From positions 1 to 9,349 of the forward strand of contig JAIOSX010000241.1 in the NCBI GenBank assembly GCA_021107345.1: DNA of 9,349 nt. The letters are read 5' to 3'. The position numbers and the translations under genes were made by a program. Numbering within the stretch: position 1 is the stretch's first letter; each line of letters begins with the position of its first letter. The notes beneath the pieces were generated by a model. That model worked only from the letters and a program-made list of their open reading frames with translations, made no database searches and was not told where the DNA came from. This document shows positions 6,710-9,349 of this stretch, piece after piece. Origin of the DNA: Candidatus Aegiribacteria sp. Its GTDB lineage: Bacteria; Fermentibacterota; Fermentibacteria; Fermentibacterales; Fermentibacteraceae.

Positions 6710-7573
6710 GTGACAGGACAGATCCTTTGTACTGTGATCTTGATTGGAATAGCCGGGGCAACTACTCTCATGGTAGGGGAGGGTGAGCAGTTCGCAACTC
6801 CACAGCAGGCCATAGATGCTGTTTCCGACAGCGATACGATATTCATCAAAACAGGCACCTATGAATTCAATGATTCCATTGAACTCTGGGGACACCATGA
6901 CATCTGGATACTCGGTGAAGAAGGTTCAAAACTTATCTGCAACAGTCAGACAGACAATGTAATGTGGATAATCAATTCTGACAGGATTACAATCAGCGGT
7001 CTCTCCGCTACCCACACTGAACCCTCAGTGGATGAGCGCTGCTATGGCAATGTCTTCGGAATAGACGGATGTGATGATATCACCATAGAGAACTGTGAGA
7101 TAAACGGGTGCGGCGCAATTGGGGTTTATACGAACCTCCTGGACGGCATCGTACTCAAGAACAACTTCATTCATGACAATATGATCTGTGCGGTACAATA
7201 CTATGGGCATGATCTCCTGGCGGAGACTAGCGATCTCGAAGGTTTGACGATGGAAGGCAACACCATTCTCAATAACGGCGGCAGACGGATGGATATGCTT
7301 TACTGCGCGGGCTCATCCACAGGTGAATTCGCGGGTGTAACGAATGAAGACGGTTATCTCAGATTCATCTTCAGGGATCCTATGTGTGAGGAGAAAGAGA
7401 CATATTATGTAGTATCCGGTTGCGAAGGACCCTGGCTGGAAATCTCTATGCATCCGGAAGAATTCATCGGTTCTATTCTGGATTACTCCTTCCGCGAGGT
7501 GGAGGCCTGCTTCCTTGTCTACTGGCGTAGTGAGAGGATCATGGAAATGACTTCCATTTCAATTCCTGATTGA
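6710..7573 (+). CDS. Secreted right-handed parallel beta-helix protein
   Basis: 287 residues. Residues 2-17 are hydrophobic (ILCTVILIGIAGA) and look like a signal peptide cut near AGA-TT, so the protein is probably exported; there is no lipobox. The body reads as short beta-helix rungs: AIDAVSDSDTIFIKTGTYEF 34-53, DIWILGEEGSKLIC 64-77, RITISGLSATH 92-102, DITIENCEINGCGAIGV 123-139, GIVLKNNFIHDN 146-157 and LTMEGNTILNN 179-189. This is the pectin-lyase/NosD-like fold, often found in surface or carbohydrate-related proteins. No catalytic residues can be assigned, so substrate and activity are unknown. The start is GTG with a good AAGAGGA site, but the resulting signal peptide has no Lys or Arg at its beginning; a strongly basic frame just upstream suggests a possible frameshift. 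The last 18 codons, stop and 9 following bases form a 66-bp sequence repeated at 8723. Confidence 0.8.
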   Translation: MTGQILCTVILIGIAGATTLMVGEGEQFATPQQAIDAVSDSDTIFIKTGTYEFNDSIELWGHHDIWILGEEGSKLICNSQTDNVMWIINSDRITISGLSATHTEPSVDERCYGNVFGIDGCDDITIENCEINGCGAIGVYTNLLDGIVLKNNFIHDNMICAVQYYGHDLLAETSDLEGLTMEGNTILNNGGRRMDMLYCAGSSTGEFAGVTNEDGYLRFIFRDPMCEEKETYYVVSGCEGPWLEISMHPEEFIGSILDYSFREVEACFLVYWRSERIMEMTSISIPD

Positions 7574-7582
7574 GAGTCAGCT
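7517..7582. repeat. 66-bp direct repeat, copy 1 (3' end of beta-helix gene)
   Basis: Identical over 66 bases to 8723-8788; flanking bases differ on both sides. It encodes the last 18 residues of the beta-helix protein, its TGA stop and 9 further bases. Inside it, ATGGAA (7541-7546) and TTCCAT (7552-7557) form an inverted repeat around a 5-base centre, a layout seen in recombinase core sites but also easy to find by chance. Confidence 0.97.
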
Positions 7583-7637
7583 GTGTTCTGATACCAAGGC
7601 TGTTTCGGTGTAAATAATTCCAAAGGAAATTCTTTCA

Positions 7638-7685
7638 GCCTGGAGACAGGCAATATTTCCCGGTGATATTCCGCAGGAAGTGCGG
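7638..7685. repeat. Three back-to-back short hairpins at the left end of the cassette
   Basis: Three perfect 5-bp stems abut without gaps: GCCTG/CAGGC (7638-7651, loop GAGA of the GNRA type), AATAT/ATATT (7652-7670, 9-base loop) and CCGCA/TGCGG (7671-7685, loop GGAAG). A smaller TTCC-AAA-GGAA hairpin lies at 7618-7628. They stand between repeat copy 1 and the promoter of the membrane-protein gene. They may be cassette-end DNA structure or part of a transcript; there is no T tract for termination. Confidence 0.5.
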
Positions 7686-7727
7686 CATTTGTGCAGCAGT
7701 GATTCGAAATATGTTTGGTTATAGAAC

Positions 7728-7755
7728 TTGACAGGAAAGTGAGAACATTTATTAT
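7728..7755 (+). promoter_or_regulatory. Strong sigma70-type promoter for the membrane-protein gene
   Basis: TTGACA (7728-7733, perfect -35), 16-base spacer, TATTAT (7750-7755, 5 of 6 match to TATAAT). Transcription should start near 7762, about 50 bases before the ATG. The promoter lies inside the repeat-bracketed segment, so the cargo gene carries its own expression signal. Confidence 0.7.
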
Positions 7756-7811
7756 ATCAGTATATTACTTTATAGGACATTACAGAGCATAACAATAAGG
7801 AATACTACATT

Positions 7812-8642
7812 ATGACGGGGTTCAGCCATAAAAGTTACATGCTCCAAATTATACAGGGTAGCATACTTATTGTTGCATGCATATTAATATTCGGTTTCGA
7901 TTTCACTCAACTCAACAGTAAAATCGGAGATACTCCGGTAACCGCACTGGCTCTATTTCTTTGCTTTGCTTTCATCCTAGGTGCTATAATTGATTTTATT
8001 GCCGATATACTAGAAACATTATTGCTAAAAATTCATTTGTTAAAGCATCCATCATACTATTTGCTTAAGAATGGTAAAACATTTGGAATAAGGCTTGCGC
8101 ATCATAAAAATATCAGGAATGGTTTGATCAGATGTGACAAAGATTATTCAGAATGTGATAATAAAGAAGACTGTAAATACTGTTTTGATTTGCCAGGAAC
8201 TGAACAAAGAACTGGTATTTCAATAATTACATGGATATTTAATGCAATTGATTTTGTTGATTGCATCTACTTGAATCATGATAGAGAAGAATGCAAAACT
8301 AAAAAAGTATATTGCGAAAATAGGAAATCAGTTCACGAACAAGCTCAACAGCTTTTCCTGATTGCACAAAATATAGCTTTGAGGGAAGGTAATCAATCTC
8401 AAATTGAACAGATGGATGCATATTTCTCTTTACATATATTTTCGAGGAATTTGTCACTAAGCATCTTTTGTGTGGTTTTAGTATTACTAACAAATTATAC
8501 TTTAAAGATAGCTGAAGTAGAATATATTGTACCATTTCCGGTACTAATATGTTCACTGATTTTGACATTAATATTGTTGGCATTATCATTTTATAGATAT
8601 CAGTTATACTATGCGAGAAGTGTACTGGGAATGACATTATAG
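7812..8642 (+). CDS. Four-helix membrane protein with cysteine-rich central domain, function unknown
   Basis: 276 residues; I do not recognise a named family. Predicted membrane segments are about 12-29, 43-62, 214-230 and 240-261, giving a two-helix hairpin at each end and a soluble middle of about 150 residues. The second segment runs into acidic residues (GAIIDFIADILE, 57-68), and the C-terminus is basic/aromatic (YRYQLYYARSVL, 261-272). The middle is cysteine-rich: C108, C115, C121, C124, then C151, C161, C168, with an SVHEQAQQ helix after them; metal binding or disulfides are possible. The start is ATG with AAGGA 10 bases upstream, behind a strong promoter. Base composition is far more AT-rich than that of its neighbours and the gene lies between 66-bp direct repeats, so recent acquisition is likely. 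A membrane effector of an accessory or defence system is a guess based only on topology and context. Confidence 0.8.
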   Translation: MTGFSHKSYMLQIIQGSILIVACILIFGFDFTQLNSKIGDTPVTALALFLCFAFILGAIIDFIADILETLLLKIHLLKHPSYYLLKNGKTFGIRLAHHKNIRNGLIRCDKDYSECDNKEDCKYCFDLPGTEQRTGISIITWIFNAIDFVDCIYLNHDREECKTKKVYCENRKSVHEQAQQLFLIAQNIALREGNQSQIEQMDAYFSLHIFSRNLSLSIFCVVLVLLTNYTLKIAEVEYIVPFPVLICSLILTLILLALSFYRYQLYYARSVLGMTL

Positions 8643-8705
8643 ACTTACACAGATAATTCCTTGCGAAAACCAAACAGATTCCAACATGCACATGAGCTGA
8701 TAACA

Positions 8706-8722
8706 GAAGATGGGGAATCTTC
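8706..8722. repeat. Hairpin touching the right-hand 66-bp repeat
   Basis: GAAGAT (8706-8711), loop GGGGA, ATCTTC (8717-8722): a perfect 6-bp stem whose last base is immediately before repeat copy 2. It has no following T tract, so it is not a clear terminator. Its position makes it a candidate boundary structure of the cassette. Confidence 0.55.
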
Positions 8723-8788
8723 GTCTACTGGCGTAGTGAGAGGATCATGGAAATGACTTCCATTTCAATTCCTGATTGAGAGTCAGCT
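8723..8788. repeat. 66-bp direct repeat, copy 2
   Basis: Base-for-base identical to 7517-7582. Here it is out of genic context: reading the same frame upstream meets a stop codon (TGA at 8693-8695) ten codons before the repeat, so no complete second beta-helix gene is present. Confidence 0.97.
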
Positions 8789-8827
8789 TGATTCAACTGG
8801 CTTACCTGCGTGGAATTTTAGATAACT

Positions 8828-8878
8828 AATCCTTTTTCCGAAGGAATGATTCGAGCCCGGCAAATCATCAGAAGGATT
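8828..8878. repeat. Nested inverted repeat able to form a three-way junction
   Basis: Outer arms AATCCTT (8828-8834) and AAGGATT (8872-8878) are exact complements. Inside lie a hairpin TTCC-GAA-GGAA (8836-8846) and a second stem ATGATT (8846-8851) / AATCAT (8863-8868); the two share one base, so the second stem is 5 bp if both form. The element ends 7 bases before the -35 box of the ATPase promoter. It may be a structured upstream site, an element end or a small transcript's fold. Confidence 0.5.
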
Positions 8879-8885
8879 CACTATC

Positions 8886-8915
8886 TTGACAACAACTCAA
8901 TACATTGAGTAAATT
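8886..8915 (+). promoter_or_regulatory. Promoter of the AAA ATPase gene
   Basis: TTGACA (8886-8891, perfect -35), 18-base spacer, TAAATT (8910-8915, 4 of 6). The predicted transcript begins near 8922 with a leader of about 24 bases, then GGAG (8937-8940) 5 bases before the ATG. A perfect palindrome fills the spacer, so repression is likely. Confidence 0.6.
8895..8910. promoter_or_regulatory. Operator-like palindrome 1
   Basis: ACTCAA-TACA-TTGAGT, perfect 6-bp arms around 4 bases, filling the spacer between -35 and -10 and overlapping the first base of the -10. A dimeric repressor bound here would exclude RNA polymerase. Confidence 0.7.
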
Positions 8916-8916
8916 A

Positions 8917-8932
8917 ACTCAAGGTAATGAGT
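8917..8932. promoter_or_regulatory. Operator-like palindrome 2
   Basis: ACTCAAGGTAATGAGT, 16 bp with 5-bp perfect arms ACTCA/TGAGT and the same outer sequence as palindrome 1. Its centre is 22 bp, about two helical turns, from the first, so two dimers would sit on the same face. It covers the predicted transcription start. Confidence 0.65.
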
Positions 8933-8945
8933 AATTGGAGATATC

Positions 8946-9349
8946 ATGTTTAGAAAGCCTGAATATAAAGTTCTTCTGAATAGAATTAGAGAACCCTCGA
9001 GACGAATCCAGGTTGTTTCCGGCCCAAGGCAGGTGGGAAAGACAACGATGGTTCAGCAGGTTCTTGATACTCTTGAATCAGAGAGTAAAGCAATTATCTA
9101 CGCATCTGCTGATCTTCCGGCTCCTGGAGGAAGTGCCTGGATAGAGGAACGCTGGCATGCTGCGCGTATCCTCGCTGAGGAAAACGGTGCAGTTCTTGCG
9201 CTGGATGAAGTACAGAAGATCAGTAACTGGTCTGAAACCGTGAAATCTCTGTGGGATGAAGAAAATGCACGTAAGAATCCTCTCTCAGTAGTGTTGCTTG
9301 GTTCATCAGCTCTGCTGATGAAGGAGGGTCTTACTGAAAGCCTTGCCGG
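8946..9349 (+). CDS. AAA_14 / COG1373-type ATPase, N-terminal part (cut by window end)
   Basis: The first 134 residues of an ATPase that runs off the window. Walker A is GPRQVGKTT (26-34) and Walker B is VLALDEVQK (83-91), with the polar sensor strand VVLLGSS (115-121) followed by LTESLA. The GPRQVGKTT, LDE-x-QK and LGSS/LTESLAG set is typical of the COG1373 ATPases, which usually continue into a DUF4143 domain (not visible here). The family is widespread and often accessory; its cellular role is not established. The start is ATG with GGAG 5 bases upstream, and the P-loop sits at the expected distance from it. Composition is closer to the rest of the chromosome than to the AT-rich gene before it. 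Two in-phase palindromes on its promoter point to tight repression; autoregulation is possible but unproven. Confidence 0.88.
   Translation, partial: MFRKPEYKVLLNRIREPSRRIQVVSGPRQVGKTTMVQQVLDTLESESKAIIYASADLPAPGGSAWIEERWHAARILAEENGAVLALDEVQKISNWSETVKSLWDEENARKNPLSVVLLGSSALLMKEGLTESLA

Larger units (their letters stand above)
7517..8788. mobile_element. Candidate inserted cassette bracketed by 66-bp direct repeats
   Basis: Two perfect 66-bp copies, 1206 bp apart, bracket 1140 bases holding one AT-rich gene with its own promoter. Copy 1 is the 3' end of the beta-helix gene, so recombination between the copies would release a 1206-bp circle and leave that gene intact, as in islands that insert at gene ends and rebuild them. 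By hand count, sample lines of the inner gene hold 16 and 17 G/C of 60, against 32 and 29 of 60 in the cyclase gene. No integrase or transposase is present, so the unit would be non-autonomous, or the repeats arose by duplication or gene conversion from a paralogue. Confidence 0.5.
8643..8945. other. Non-coding stretch between the membrane-protein and ATPase genes
   Basis: 303 bases with no supported gene. In order it holds 63 bases without visible structure, a 6-bp hairpin touching the repeat (8706-8722), repeat copy 2 (8723-8788), a nested inverted repeat (8828-8878), and the ATPase promoter with two palindromes (8886-8932) and its ribosome site. No T-tailed terminator is seen after the membrane-protein gene. 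Confidence 0.6.

Noticed and set aside
8299..8691. 130-codon minus-strand frame opposite the membrane-protein gene
   Set aside because: It is the antisense of an AT-rich gene with a strong promoter and ribosome site; the translation shows no domain and the start has no supporting signal.
7517..8788. CRISPR or insertion-sequence explanation for the repeats
   Set aside because: Only two copies 1.2 kb apart, no spacer array, no transposase and no terminal inverted repeats at the segment ends.
8845..8870. tRNA-like fragment (ATTCGAGCCC resembling a T-arm)
   Set aside because: No matching acceptor or anticodon stems, and the bases are better explained by the nested inverted repeat.

Overview
The window reads as bacterial chromosome of moderate GC, with no phage or plasmid core genes in view. 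I cannot name the organism. A housekeeping cluster sits beside a large cyclase-STAND-TPR signalling protein, a secreted beta-helix protein and a COG1373-type ATPase. That mix would fit an uncultivated FCB- or delta-proteobacteria-like lineage, but this is a weak inference.

Left part (1-3346, minus strand): a tightly packed operon transcribed right to left, yicC -> gmk-coaB -> family 4 uracil-DNA glycosylase -> dnaB (N-terminal part only, cut by the window edge). Joints are an 8-base overlap, a TAATG stop/start overlap and a 2-base gap. It combines RNA metabolism, GMP phosphorylation, coenzyme A synthesis, uracil repair and the replicative helicase. Its oddest member is one reading frame joining a complete guanylate kinase to a complete CoaB domain without the CoaC decarboxylase that is usually fused to CoaB.

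Middle part (3347-6709): a 375-base divergent intergenic region with a TATAAT box for the yicC operon and a tandem 15-bp repeat, then an 873-residue class III adenylate cyclase / NB-ARC ATPase / TPR protein on the plus strand. This gene carries a perfect 13-bp inverted repeat near its 3' end. A 366-base non-coding stretch follows.

Right part (6710-9349, plus strand) is accessory in character. A secreted right-handed beta-helix protein ends in a 66-bp sequence that recurs exactly 1206 bp downstream. The two identical copies bracket an AT-rich, promoter-equipped gene for a four-helix membrane protein with a cysteine-rich central domain. The non-coding flanks contain several short perfect hairpins. 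This looks like a small cassette inserted at the 3' end of a gene, with the gene end rebuilt on insertion. After the second copy come a nested inverted repeat, a promoter overlaid by two 16-bp operator-like palindromes 22 bp apart, and the start of an AAA_14 / COG1373-type ATPase cut by the window end. The best candidates for something undescribed are the 66-bp-repeat cassette with its membrane protein and the Gmk-CoaB fusion.
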